A stretch of 64,000 nt of DNA from Symsagittifera roscoffensis (Eukaryota; Xenacoelomorpha; Acoela; Convolutidae), in the NCBI RefSeq assembly GCF_963678635.1, contig NC_087065.1, positions 21,519,480-21,583,479 of the forward strand. The letters run 5' to 3'. Shown here piece by piece: positions 52,921 through 63,945 of the stretch; the stretch's first letter is position 1, and the number at the start of each line of letters is the position of its first letter. The notes under the pieces were generated by a model. The model saw only the letters and a program-made list of their open reading frames with translations, was not told the DNA's origin and did no database searches. The position numbers and the translations under genes were made by a program.

Positions 52921-53570
52921 GATACCAGAAACAGTTATTTTCGCGGGAGAATTTAACTTGCCCGACATTGAACAGGAATCTTGCTTCTCGAAGAATGATT
53001 ACAATAATGCCTTTGTATTGAACAATACAGAGACTAAAGATCGAATAAAACGAAGCAAAATGACTAAAACGACTCGATACAATGTTAAATAAAACAGACA
53101 ATAACCAGCTAACTTACGAGGCAAAACTACCCAATATACTTTACACCTGTTTAAATACTACCGTTGCCTCAACAAATCACACTCACCCTCTGCTCCAACA
53201 TACTGAGACAAAACTGCGACGTACCAACAAAAGGCAGAACTGTTCTCAGTATTCTTCAGCAACATGTTTAATCGATCATCTTTTCCTTCATTAGGGGAAA
53301 CCAGTCTCAATTGCTACCAACCAGATGAATTCATCTGCTTCTTCAGAGAACTGATCGCGAAATGCATCGACATAGACATCACCAACTCACAAGGCCCTGA
53401 TGATTAACGAACACTGCTTAACAGGAACCGTCAGGGAGCATTAAGCAACTCACTGAGCCAAATAAATTTTAAGCTCAAGCAAACCGCTGTCTTCTCGAAA
53501 CAGTGGAAATGCTCAATAATAAGTCCTAAACACAAGAATATATAAAAATCAAATAACAAAAAACATTTAT
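52921..53570 (+). pseudogene. LINE fragment: endonuclease end and RT start, decayed
   Basis: Directly after the LTR the plus strand reads PETVIFAGEFNLPDIEQ. This is the GDFNLPDIDW-type motif of LINE APE endonucleases, with Asp changed to Glu. Further on, at 53385-53530, it reads SQGPDD ... ALSNSLSQINFKLKQTAVFSKQWKCSIISPKHK, the conserved stretch before the RT fingers. In-frame stops are present. Its 5' part is cut off by the LTR and no matching half lies on the other side of the giant element. Confidence 0.7.
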
Positions 53571-53721
53571 TTATGTAAGCGAAAACCAAATAACAAAAAT
53601 CACAAGAATAAACAAAAATCTCCCTCTCATCGATCACATCAAAAAATTTTACGCGATGCGTCTTCTTGACCCTCTACGACCACTAAAAAAATAATTGATT
53701 ATTTTAAAATTGTAAATTGAA

Positions 53722-53757
53722 CAAACGTTTTCGCACAATTTTAGTGCATCTTCAAGT
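53722..53757 (-). ncRNA. Hammerhead-core-like hairpin, third copy (degenerate)
   Basis: The minus strand reads TTGAAGA, T, stem GCAC/GTGC around a 7-nt loop, then GAAAACGTTTG. The layout matches the motifs at 18599 and 19248, but the first core base is T instead of C, which should abolish hammerhead activity. No PLE coding remnant is recognised next to it. Confidence 0.3.
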
Positions 53758-54239
53758 TTAAAAATCTAACTAATATGTACAGAATGATCAAAAATCAGAA
53801 AAGTGTCAAACACATTATTCATAAAAATAATATAACAAATTGTTACATAATTTCTATCATGCAATCAAATTTTAAATATTCCGCCAAATTAATTCTGCGT
53901 GTTTGTTATTTTTTTCCAATTTCTTTATCCCAAATTTTCCACTAACCCTTTTGAATGTTTATTTTGATTACCTTGAATAATTCATTTTCTGAGCCATAAA
54001 AAAAACCTTTCGAAGATAAATTGTCTGAACTGCATTTTCGCTTTCTTCCAGAAAAGTCAGTAATTTTACTATTGTTTTCAGTCTCTCGAAAACCTATATG
54101 CGTAGAAAATTGTGATTTAATATTGCAGTTCGATTTTTTAAAGCCTTCAACAAAAAGTATAAAATTTCTTTAAAAAAATTGTTTGATATCGGTATTTCAG
54201 AAAAAAATGTTTCTCCTGATCGGAATTATTAGCACAATA

Positions 54240-54470
54240 GTACCCAAAGAGTCAGAATTGATGCATTTGAGTCCGAACCCGAGCCAATTATCTCTGGAGT
54301 TCAACAGGGTCCACTCTTGGATCTATATTTTTTCCTTTTATCAAATAAATTATCTAAATTTAATTGTGCAATCTTTAGTTGTACTTACAATTGCTAATTA
54401 CCTCAAGTTGATATATGGAAGAAAATGTCCGAAAAAATCAGAAGATCAGAAAATTCTGTAGCTAGCAAAA
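54240..54470 (+). pseudogene. Short LINE RT remnant
   Basis: One plus frame at about 54292-54350 reads SGVQQGPLLDLYFFLLSNKLSKF, recalling the GVPQGSxLGPLLFxLYINDL block of LINE reverse transcriptases. Only this block is recognisable. The rest of 53770-55260 is AT-rich with no gene seen. Confidence 0.45.
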
Positions 54471-55270
54471 CCGTTTAGTTTATAATTGCAATAGATATTT
54501 AGTCACTGAGTTAATCTCTAGTCAGAAGCAATGAAAAGCCGAATTCTACCAACTTAGGCTTGGAACGGAAAATAGAAAAAATATATAGAATATTTAGAAT
54601 TTATCATCGATGATCCTTAAGTGAATGCGATTATATCAAGAAACGAATCGGTAAAGCATTTTCAAGTTTTTTCCTGCTCAAACGGAACACGTCAGTTTTA
54701 ACAACCATTTCAACAGAAACCAATTTGTAAAGGGTATAAATATGCATCAGTGTCTTTATGCGTCAGAAATTGTTCTTCTGATAGTCGGTTATACAAGCAA
54801 TCGTTGATTTTTTTTGAAATTTTTGCCTGTGCTATATATCAATCGTTTCAAAGAATTGTCATTCTTCAGCAATATTATTAATGGGCGGTATGGGGCTAAT
54901 TATGCAAATTATTATTTAATCCGAGAAGAAAGAGGACACACATGACAAAGTTTATCAGAAAAACGATAAGAGCTCCGGCATAGCAGCTTCTGGTATGGCA
55001 CTGGTTTCATAATTAACTTCATCCAGTTCTGATAAAACTCATTTGAAAAGAAAACTGTTAAGACTTATGTGGAACTTCTATTCAACATACTGGACTGAAA
55101 ATAACACATGCATATGGTTCTTCATCTGTTTTTGCTGTAATTGTTAAGCTAATACACAGTCAAAATTGGGTCAATATCTCGATGGCTAATACAAGAAGTC
55201 ATTATAATCAAAATTATTTTAAAAAAAAACCGTATGAGTTACTTCTCCAAGAAGTCATGATAATCATAAT

Positions 55271-55638
55271 CAGGGGCGGATTTAGGAGGGGGGGCGGACG
55301 CCCCCCCTCAGGGATTCGACCCCCTTCCGAGTCAAAGGGTCCCCCCTTTAGTACTTTTTAAGAAATCCATTTTGGGCCGAACGACCCTAAAATTTTTCTA
55401 AAGGCGCCTTGGGCGCCAATATATACTAGTTTTGATGGGGGAGCGCGCGCCGAAAAAAACGCAATTTTTTGGTCAAAATTTTCCAAAAGTGCCTAAAAAC
55501 CCTTTTTTAGACTGTTTTTTTTTAATTTGGCCTCAACAGGGACTAAATGCTTAGGGAGAGCTCGAAAAATCAATTTGGTCGACCTAAAAAAAAAGTCTAC
55601 AAAATTCCCCCCTCGAGAAAATCCTAGATCCGCCCGTG
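55271..55638. mobile_element. hAT-type MITE, 368 bp, with 8-bp target duplication
   Basis: Terminal inverted repeats are CAGGGGCGGATTTAGGA at the left and, on the opposite strand, CACGGGCGGATCTAGGA at the right. Identical 8-bp direct repeats ATCATAAT flank it (55263-55270 and 55639-55646). Eight-base duplications and CAGGGG-type ends fit non-autonomous hAT transposons. There is no coding capacity. The inner sequence is GC-rich and C/G-run-rich compared with its surroundings. Confidence 0.85.
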
Positions 55639-55646
55639 ATCATAAT

Positions 55647-58443
55647 AACAAAAAAAATACGTTCAAAGATTCTTTTTGAAATTTCTAAATAACATTTTCG
55701 AGTTTGTCTTACAAAATTGAACTAGAAATTATCAAATTCAAAACACAAGATGCTCATTTTCACCGTTGAGGAAACCATTAAAAAAGCTTTAAGATTTAAT
55801 TTGAATTGAACATCAAAACTGATACCGCGCTCGTCAACCTTTAACTGCATTTTCGATGACAAATTTTTGATTGAACATGTTGGTTTTGGAGCGAAAACGG
55901 CAAACAGGAAATTATCTTGCAGAAAATTATCTTATTTTAAACTAGAGTAGTCACTTCGAATCCAGAGAAACAACTGGAACAACTATATAGAAAAAACCAG
56001 TTGCTTTAATGCAGTCTCTGCGACACTATTTCACATCTTCCCAGACTCCGTAGAAAACTTGATAAGAACTCTTGGTGCCTAAGCCACAAAAATCTAAACT
56101 TCAACTTAGCTTCGCTTTTTTCCTTCATTTTTGTCATGCCATGAGTACAATGCAGCTCAATTTTAAACTGATTTTCTGGCTAGGTTGAGATAGACGAAAT
56201 GAGAGTTGAATCAAACAGACTGGATCAAGCTAAAAATTGTTACAGGAAAACATAACTACCCTCAATGCAATTATCGCCTCCGGTTTTTGACGGTATCTGC
56301 ATGCTCACGACATTTACATAGGGTTGTGCATTCAATTCAAGCAAGACTGCATGAGTTTTTTTGGTTCGTTTTTTTTTGTTCAAAACGGTTTTTTTGATGT
56401 CCTTGAACCACAAACTGATTGACTTCGAATGTAATGGCTAGTAGAAACACGGTTTTTTTGTCCTGGCCTCGAGCCAATAGCTATCAAACAACTGCTAAAT
56501 TTTTTTTTTATGACGCATTCCTGGTTGTAGTAAGCCATTACTCCAGAAAACACAACCAAAAGTTCCGGAAACAGTTGAAAATGTCGCGAAACACTATATT
56601 GAAAAAACAGATAAAAAGAAAGTTTAGATAGCTCTAGAATTTTTTTCTAAATCAAACTTTCGATTAGCGGTCTGACCTTGTTGAGAAGATTAGCGAAAAA
56701 TGACACAACAGCCGAAAACAAGACAAAACTGTCGGAAGAAGTAGAAATTGATATTAGAAAAGAAGCTACCGGACGTAAAACACGATACATGGGTTGTCTA
56801 TCATTTTGGGTAGAATTGGAAGGTTCTGTGTAAAAAAGGTAATGGACTCTAACTATCATGTGCCAGCAAAATGTGAGAATAACGTTTTTATCCCCGAAGA
56901 ATTGCGGAAACACAATTCTTCGGGGATAAAGCCTAATAACTATTTGATAGGTTTTATGGAGCTTTTAACCACTGGGATGGCCTGAAGATTTTAATCTAAA
57001 ACATAATAGAGAAGGAACATATTGGATCTTTTAAATAACGGTCACTGAAAAGAACTTCAAATAAAATATTAAATTGTGTTTCTAGTTTAAACGAGGTTGT
57101 CTGGGCATTCGATTATCCCGGATTGACAAAAAAATTTATCAAAAAATTTCATGCAATTAAAAAACGCGTGTCTTACAATTGCATTCAATGACAAGAAAAT
57201 TGTGTGAAAATAACACAATAAGCAGTGTTCTATACTATGAAATTCATAGAGATGTATGAAACACTGTAAGAAAATTTTTGCTACACTCTGGGAATAAATA
57301 AATAAGTTTTTTGCCCTACTTTTTGTCTCAAAAGTTTTGTGAAAAGACTGAAAGCATTTATTTTTACTATGAAATTGTATGAAAAAAAACGTTTGTTCCA
57401 TAAATTTAATTTTGTTTTAAATTGTGTGTTTTAACCAAAAACACAAGGACCAAGGATTGAAAAACCCAAAGTGTAAGTTGCAGTAAGCGCGCAGATCAAC
57501 AGCATTTGGTGATATTGCCCATGTAAGTTCTTGTTAACAATTTCACTCAGAGCTATATGCTAAAAACGTAACATTTTGTTTATGGCTGGGAAGTTATTGT
57601 TCCGACTTTCGATACGAAAGTAACGGAATATTTGTGCTCGGGGTGGGTTTTTTTCTTCAGACAAAATTCGACTTTTTAACTAGCCATTTTTGACGGAATT
57701 TTTTAATATCATTCGAAAGCCATTGTTGTCCTGAGCTTAAATTTGAAAAGTTTTTTTTTTTATTTCATTTAATTTTTTAAAGTTATTACTGCTCCATAAA
57801 CCTTAAAAGGCAGTCGGAACATTCAGGGCTTCGCCTTGATACGAGCAGTCTTGTTACTATTTAGTGGTTGAGGGAAGAAGCCTTTTTTTGTTTTTCTTAG
57901 CATATAAAAATTAAAAATAATCATTGTGTTGAAAAAAATGCTCGTTTGTGATTTTTGATTTTTTTGGTGAAAAATTCAACTTGAACTACGCTATAGACTC
58001 AAACTATCAAATTTTGCATGCAAATCTATTTCATAAAATGTGTATTTGAGCACAGGACCGAGCTTGCAAGAAAATATAGTAAAAAAACTCTCTACCTCAA
58101 ATGTGTATGGTTTATGGAAAAATGGATATGATACATTTTCATATATGAAGTTGTATGATGATTTTTTGTCAATTTCTTAATTGATGCCAACGATACTTTG
58201 ATGTTACCAAAACTGCCACAAGTATGTTTTGTTTGAATTTTAAACCAATTTAAGATTTTTTTTTTAAATCGATTGAAAAAATGCTCATCATACAGTTTTC
58301 TTCTACGAAAATTGCATGCTAAGCAATTTATCCGTAGACTCCGTATATGAAGTTTGATTATATGAGTTGTTTAAGATCATCAGCACAAGAACCACAGTTT
58401 GAAGAAAACGCATTTTAGTACATCATAAATTCAAGAAGTTCGC
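55647..58443. other. Intergenic, AT-rich, no gene recognised
   Basis: Several short ORFs exist (for example near 56206, 56647 and 57087), but none shows a recognisable domain, splice pattern or codon preference. The one distinct structure is the perfect hairpin at 56887-56930. Confidence 0.4.
56887..56930. repeat. Perfect 18-bp inverted repeat with 8-nt loop
   Basis: TTTATCCCCGAAGAATTG is followed by CGGAAACA and then the exact complement of the first arm. Eighteen of eighteen bases pair, with a GC-rich centre in AT-rich surroundings. No U tract or coding context indicates a terminator. Confidence 0.85.
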
Positions 58444-61400
58444 TTACAAAGAATAACACAAATTTTTCAAAACAATAGCTTCTTTATACAATTTTTTGAA
58501 CTGCTCTGAAACATTACTCAAATTCGCGTTATCAATTTGCTCAACGCAGTCTGATTTTGTTGAGCTAGAAAACCTTTTCGCAACATTTTCAGCTGTCGTA
58601 TTCAGTAAACCCATTTCTTCAATGAATAATGGCATCATGAGCTCTTTTTGTTTTTCGGAATCTGCGTCAACATCTATACAAGATGCCAGAAAGCTAGGGT
58701 CAATATTTGACAACTGGTTTCGGATTTCATGAAAGGCTTCAATAAGCAGTAAAGCCGATTCGCTGACGTCTCCGGCAATCGGATTGTAAAACAGAGCTGA
58801 CTCGGGATTTCTGATGACGAGAACTATTCGGAGATCTATAGCTAGTAGAGAACATATTTCGGCTATGTGTCGTAAATTAGGATATGTGACTAGAGGTCTG
58901 CTTCGCTGCTTTTCAGCATCTTGCTCGCTGCCGGGAGAATCGCGGTAGCATTTTGGATAAGGCAAATGAGAAGCACCTGAAAAAACGGGATCACTTGTAA
59001 CATGGATCCATTCCTTTTTGATTATACCCACAGGTTTTTAACAACAGTTGAATCGCATGTATTTTTTGAAAAAATTGCAACATGAGATGCGCATTTAGGA
59101 GGAATTTGAGACTATGGCCGCCTCGGGTTCTGCTTTGGTGATATTTTAAATTTCCCCTATTTTTGGTATACGAACTAAAATTTGCTTTCATAAGGCTTCT
59201 TTGCCATGTACACCAAACTTTGAGCATCTCAATTTATGATTCTTTAGCACAGTGGTAAGGCGTTCACTTTGATATCGTCAGATCGTGTATTCGATCCCAT
59301 GCCATGGCAATGATAGTGTGTGAGGACAAGCTCTCACTTGACCTCCAGATTCAGGTCTACCACAACCTGAACAAATTTGGCTGCAATAGTGGTACCACGT
59401 AAAAGTTCTAGACGCAAAAAAATGGCCTTAGGTCGCAAAAAACAGCTTCGCTCAGCAAAATAACACTATCTGGAATGTGGGGAGATAATAGAAATGGACT
59501 ATCCTCGACAGGACTGTTAAGGCCTACTGATAGCTCCTCTGCGATTCGCAGGAACTACAATTAATTCTTCGGTAAATATTTTCAGTAAAGGTCTGGCAAA
59601 GGCTTCTCCTGAATTTATTAGTACTAATCTGCGATGGTCCTTATTTATAAACCTTGCCAATAAGCAAAAATAAATGTTTAATAAAATATTATGATTTCTT
59701 CACGATTTGTGCTACGATTCTTACCATAAAGGGTATTGAGAAATATGACAGGATGGGGGTGGTGTTGGAGGTCGTAGATGAGTTGGTCCAGATTCTGTCT
59801 ATTGGCAAATGGCGTCTCGTCTCTGTTCACATCCCGCGTACAAGTTCCCGCTAGTCTTGCGTAAGTACCAAACGGACTACACACACGCTTGTCCGATGCC
59901 TATGCAAACAAAATCACCTTTTCTGTTATTTTGAAATAAAACAAAACCAAAAAAAGTCTTTCATCTCCCATTTAAATACTGAAAATGTTTGAATCTTAGT
60001 GACACTCAGAAAATATTCTTTTATCTTTCGCTTTAACTAGGGGTGGAGTTATCAGGGAGCGGACGCCACGTCGTCTTAGGGATTCGGCTCCCTTTAAACC
60101 CAGGTCTCTTGAAAGCACGCACCCTCTATTGGAGATAAACCTTTATCAAACTTAACTTAAATCTTTTGTTTTAGTGTCAATACTTCTTGTGATCCATTCT
60201 TGGATGATTCATTCAATGTAGAAATTTTGACGTTGATTTCTTCGTCTGTAATGCTAAACGATTTTACTTTTATGACAGAAAAGGTGTGGTAGATAAATCA
60301 GCCAAACTAAAACCAACCGAAGTATAAACCAGCTAAAAAACTCAATAGTTTTTTACTGTTACAAAACTCATGCAAATTTCTTTCATTAAATAAATTTTTG
60401 GCTTGCTCATATACTCCGCCCATTTTCGGTTGATTGATGCTTTGGCTGGTTTATTTACTCTCAGAATTTAGTTATCAAGAAGATCAATTCACATTGCAAT
60501 TGGGGAACTTGATAGTCTAAGTTTTTATATAAACAAGGATAGCCGGTTAGTGTGCCAATAGCACAAACTATTCAGACCATATTCTTAAAAAACTACTTAG
60601 AAAGTTTCTTTTTTCAAGTTGCGTCATTTTTTGGATCTTGGTAAGATGAGAGTATTCACTAGAGCTTCGATTGGTAAATTAGGTACTTCTGTCAGCGTCA
60701 TTAGGTAATTTACTTCATGAAATAAAAACATTTAAAACATTTTAAAAATTCCAAAAAATAATTTCAAAATTTCTGCAGAAAATTTCAATAAGTTTTTCTA
60801 GAAGTTTTATTCCCAAGAAGGCGTTAAAAGAATTTGCAATAACTATTTTTATACCAGAGTAAAACTAAGTTTTATCGGCCTAACTTGATTCAAATCTATT
60901 TTAAAAGCATGTATTACAAGCTGGGCATTCAACAGTGCCAAAAAACAGTGCCGAAACTGCAAATGTATTCAACAGTGCAGAAAAATAATGATATTTAAGT
61001 TCCGTTTGTAAATTCGCGGCAGTTTTGCATAAATACTGTTTTTTTTGGAGCAAACCAAGCGAAAAATTTGACAATTTTTGCTGAGTTAATTTTTGTTCAG
61101 AAAAATGTTTGACGCCGCTCATGGGCAATTTTTGTTTGCTTAACAAGCGGTACGATCTAAAATAGTCATTTTTGTCTCATCAGATTTGCTTCAATTTGAG
61201 TATAATTAATTGTCAGTGATTTGTGATGGGTAAAAACAGTATTCAAAAGTTTTGGGCACTGTTGAACACAATTTTTACTTTCCGCACCGTTGTAGTTCGG
61301 CACTATTGTACTGCCCACTACACGCTCGCTTCATTTGCTCGAAATTAGACTGTAAATCAAAAAACTGAGAAACAATTTTTTGAATATTTTGAAATTTTGT

Positions 61401-62579
61401 TCGAATCACGACTGAAAGGGCTTTAATTCCGATGATTATGGTACCTGATTTTGCTTTAAAAAATAAAATGTAAACCCACCAGAATACAAAGTTCCTTCCA
61501 TTTTCAATGATCGAAACAATAACAAAGTGTTTATCAGGCCTTATATTCACAAAAAAAAAGTTTTTTTCTGTACAATTTATGAGCCACGCTCAAAATTAAT
61601 TCAACATCCAAATGGTCCGTTTTTGATTTTTTTAAATTTATATAATGCTAAAAAGGGAGAGTTTCTTCAAAAAGCAGAAAAATAGACATATATTACACTG
61701 TTGTATTATCAACTGACCTGTGCGCATATTGGCCTGAACTCTTTCTGCACTATATCGTGACCCGCCCCATTCACCCCCACAAACAACACCGCCTTCCTCC
61801 TGGCTAGGTCAGGGGTCACATTTCTAATGAGAGGCATCATCCGGTTACGCGAGGAGAAGGACGACGAAAGCTCAAGTCTGCAAATTGGTACAAGTATGAT
61901 AGTTGTATTGAATCCCTGAAAATTTTATGGGTCCCTGAAGGAAAACTTATGGCCTTAAAGTCTTTTAGAAAGTAAATTTGTTTATAGTTCGGTTTAAAAA
62001 AATTGCTAAGGCAGCGGGACCAATTTTTCATTTCAAACTAAAATCACGCTTGATAAAACGGGATCCTCAATCGAACTATCAACAAGGTTCAATTAAAACT
62101 GAAAATTGGTCAAATCAAATGTTACCGCACCAATTATAAAAACAGATGGATTAAACTCGTAAAAATTTGTCAGTAAAATGTTTTTTTTTTCCTTTCAGTA
62201 AAATAGTTTTGCAAGGAAACTAACTATCATACCTGTACCTAGAAATTTTCAACTTCATTTCATCTTCAGGTTTTATGGTCCAAAAATAATCGGGCCAGTT
62301 TCCTTTCGAGTTTTCACACACTTTGTACCCTGAAGTCCCAAAATAAAGCTGTCTAAGTTCTGATAGCTTCAGATTTTGGTCAATTCGCGCTTCTATTTTT
62401 TGCAGCTGTTTTGATAGCACATTTGATGACCGGAACGGATAATTAATTTCTAATGAAAGATCGAGTAGAAAATAATAATTCAAGGAGAAAAATACAAGAA
62501 TAACTAACAACAAAACACCTAATAAGTTTTTCTTTTTCCTGGAAAACTTAACGATTTTATGCGATAAAGTTTTCTTCAT
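58444..62579 (-). CDS. Type II membrane protein, sulfotransferase-like, 4 exons, 404 aa
   Basis: Exons (minus): 62579-62233, 61877-61718, 59899-59725 and 58976-58444. All introns are GT-AG, and phases 2, 0 and 1 join without a break (1,215 nt including TAA). Exon 1 starts MKKTLSHKIVKFSRKKK, followed by one hydrophobic segment (residues ~18-40), a basic-cytosol signal anchor typical of Golgi enzymes. Exon 2 holds AVLFVGVNGAGHDIV, a P-loop-like nucleotide (PAPS?) site. Exon 3 has NRQNLDQLIYDLQ. Exon 4 has LPYPKCYRDSPG, RPLVTYPNLRHIAEICSLLAIDLRIVLVIRNPES, which has the layout of the second PAPS-binding region. This matches the plan of an uncharacterised animal sulfotransferase-like family. The substrate is unknown. 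A divergent inactive member is possible because the usual sulfotransferase Lys/Arg in the P loop is not evident. Confidence 0.7.
59237..59610 (+). mobile_element. tRNA-derived SINE in intron 3 of the sulfotransferase-like gene
   Basis: A Pol III A-box-like TAGCACAGTGGTAA (about 59245) is followed some 35 nt later by a B-box-like TATTCGATCCC (59288). The intervening sequence has tRNA-like spacing. A non-tRNA body of about 300 bp follows (CTCACTTGACCTCCAGATTC and on). It lies antisense within the intron between exons 3 and 4. The tRNA part folds poorly, so it is not a functional tRNA gene. The 3' limit is uncertain. Confidence 0.5.
60037..60130 (+). mobile_element. Degenerate partial copy of the hAT-type MITE
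   Basis: In intron 2, the stretch GGGGTGGAGTTATCAGG, GAGCGGACGCC and TTAGGGATTCGGCTCCCTT parallels the left 90 bp of the MITE at 55271 (GGGGCGGATTTAGGA, GGGCGGACGCC, CAGGGATTCGACCCCCTT). No right end or target duplication is seen. Confidence 0.5.
62034..62165 (-). pseudogene. Partial duplicate of the terminal exon at 62828-63030
   Basis: About 125 bp match 62878-63005 closely (both share TAAAACGGGATCCTCAATCG and ACTATCAACAAGGTTC). It sits in intron 1 of the sulfotransferase-like gene on the same strand. Several substitutions would alter the encoded peptide and no splice acceptor is preserved, so it looks like a dead exon duplicate. Confidence 0.7.
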
Positions 62580-62827
62580 TTTCACACGTATTATATTTAA
62601 CACTGAGTTCCTTTTAATTTGGCAGACTTTTTTCCACAGCTCTTAAGTCAAAAAGCAGATGTTAGTGAACCGGTAATTCAAATGGAAAAACCATAACTAA
62701 TTGCCAATATTAAGAAAAAAGTCACTTCATGACTTTCCGGTAGCACAAACACGCCATAAGGTCATAATGCATTGTTATAATTTCATAACGAAAATAGTAC
62801 TAAAATAAGATCTTCACTGTTTTTATT

Positions 62828-63020
62828 TCAGAAGATAGAAAACGGTTCCAAACATTCGAATATTTCACCTTCAACCAAAATTACGCTTAATAAAACGGGA
62901 TCCTCAATCGAACTATCAACAAGGTTCGATTGACACTGATAATTGGTCAAATCAAATGTTACCGCACCAATTACAAAAATCGATGGATTGAACTCGTTGA
63001 GTTTCGTCTCAAATGTCTGA
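62828..63020 (-). CDS. Terminal exon of an unidentified gene, partial
   Basis: A probable splice acceptor (GATGTTTTTCAG, near 63020) opens a frame reading FETKLNEFNPSIFVIGAVTFDLTNY ... VLLSVILVEGEIFECLEPFSIF and TGA. AATAAA follows the stop directly (62827-62822), giving a very short 3' UTR. The pattern of a basic helix followed by FNPSIFVIGAVTF faintly recalls ADP-dependent glucokinases, but this is not secure. Upstream exons should lie to the right. I did not identify any before the window ends. Confidence 0.4.
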
Positions 63021-63030
63021 AAAACATCCT

Positions 63031-63720
63031 GATGACACGAGTTAATCATTCAGCTACACGATGTTTTTGAAGACAAAGATTTAATTTTGAGTAAAGACTG
63101 CTATTTTTCAAAAGACTGCTGTATATAATGCACGTTTTTGCTCTCAGGTATACCAATTTAAGACTGTGTGTTTAGATTCAAGTAATAAAAAAATAAAAGA
63201 TTAACAGAATGTTTTGTGGTTTGCAAGCTTTTATGAGTATATATGGTATGAAAAGCGAGCGAAATATAAGATGCAAGAATAAGGAGTGTTTCGACCATCC
63301 TAATAGATATAACTACATTTTAATGATTCAATATTGAATAGCAGCTGCCATTTTCAAAACAAACATGCTGAAATGGTGTTGCTGAAGAAAAATTAAATTT
63401 GCTGAAGAAAAACTGTTGAAAATTGCATTGAAAGTAAATACCATTTAATCTAAAAGTTTTAAAAATTGTTCAGTATAAATTATAAAACATTTCAATGTTC
63501 ATAACTTCTTGGTTAGATAAAAAAGGTTATGAGCATTATAACAGGTATGACGCATTTCAGTGTTCAAAAACTCTTGGTTAGATTTAAAAAAGTTCTCTTA
63601 TAACAGTATAAAAAGTTCTCTAATTTTTGGTAATTTAGCGGGCAAATTTGCTCGACTTTAAGTGGAGACCGGCTGAAAAGCATGTGCACCAAAGGGTCCT
63701 AAATCACGCTAATTCGAGCA
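63031..63720. other. Non-coding, AT-rich
   Basis: No exon or RNA gene is recognised. A short imperfect repeat (AACTTCTTGGTTAGAT and AACTCTTGGTTAGAT, near 63505 and 63568) is the only structure noted. Confidence 0.3.
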
Positions 63721-63945
63721 ACTATAGCTATTAAGTCATTCTTCGACGCCGTTCGATACTTTTCAAGATTTTTTCTCAAACGCAATAACCTGCCTCATTT
63801 GCTCAATTTTATTTGATGACAAACTAAGATGACATCGTCGAGGTAATAAATTGAACACTTAGTCACCGTGGTAAAAAACTGAACAATTTTGAAGCACTGT
63901 ATTTTCATTAGGGTTCCTGATAGTTTCTTGAGACCTGATATATTG
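63720..63945 (-). pseudogene. Ty3/gypsy RT fragment
   Basis: One minus frame reads SGLKKLSGTLMKIQ ... CSIYYLDDVILVCHQIKLSK, a stop, then GRLLRLRKNLEKY. This matches the FGLxNAPATFQ ... VYLDDIIV ... HxxxLxxVxxxL order of Ty3/gypsy reverse transcriptases around the catalytic YxDD. It is an isolated and decayed fragment, unlike the giant element's own YVDD region. Confidence 0.55.

Noticed and set aside
59240..59310. Possible tRNA gene
   Set aside because: A- and B-box-like words are present, but acceptor and anticodon stems do not pair well. A SINE head is more likely.
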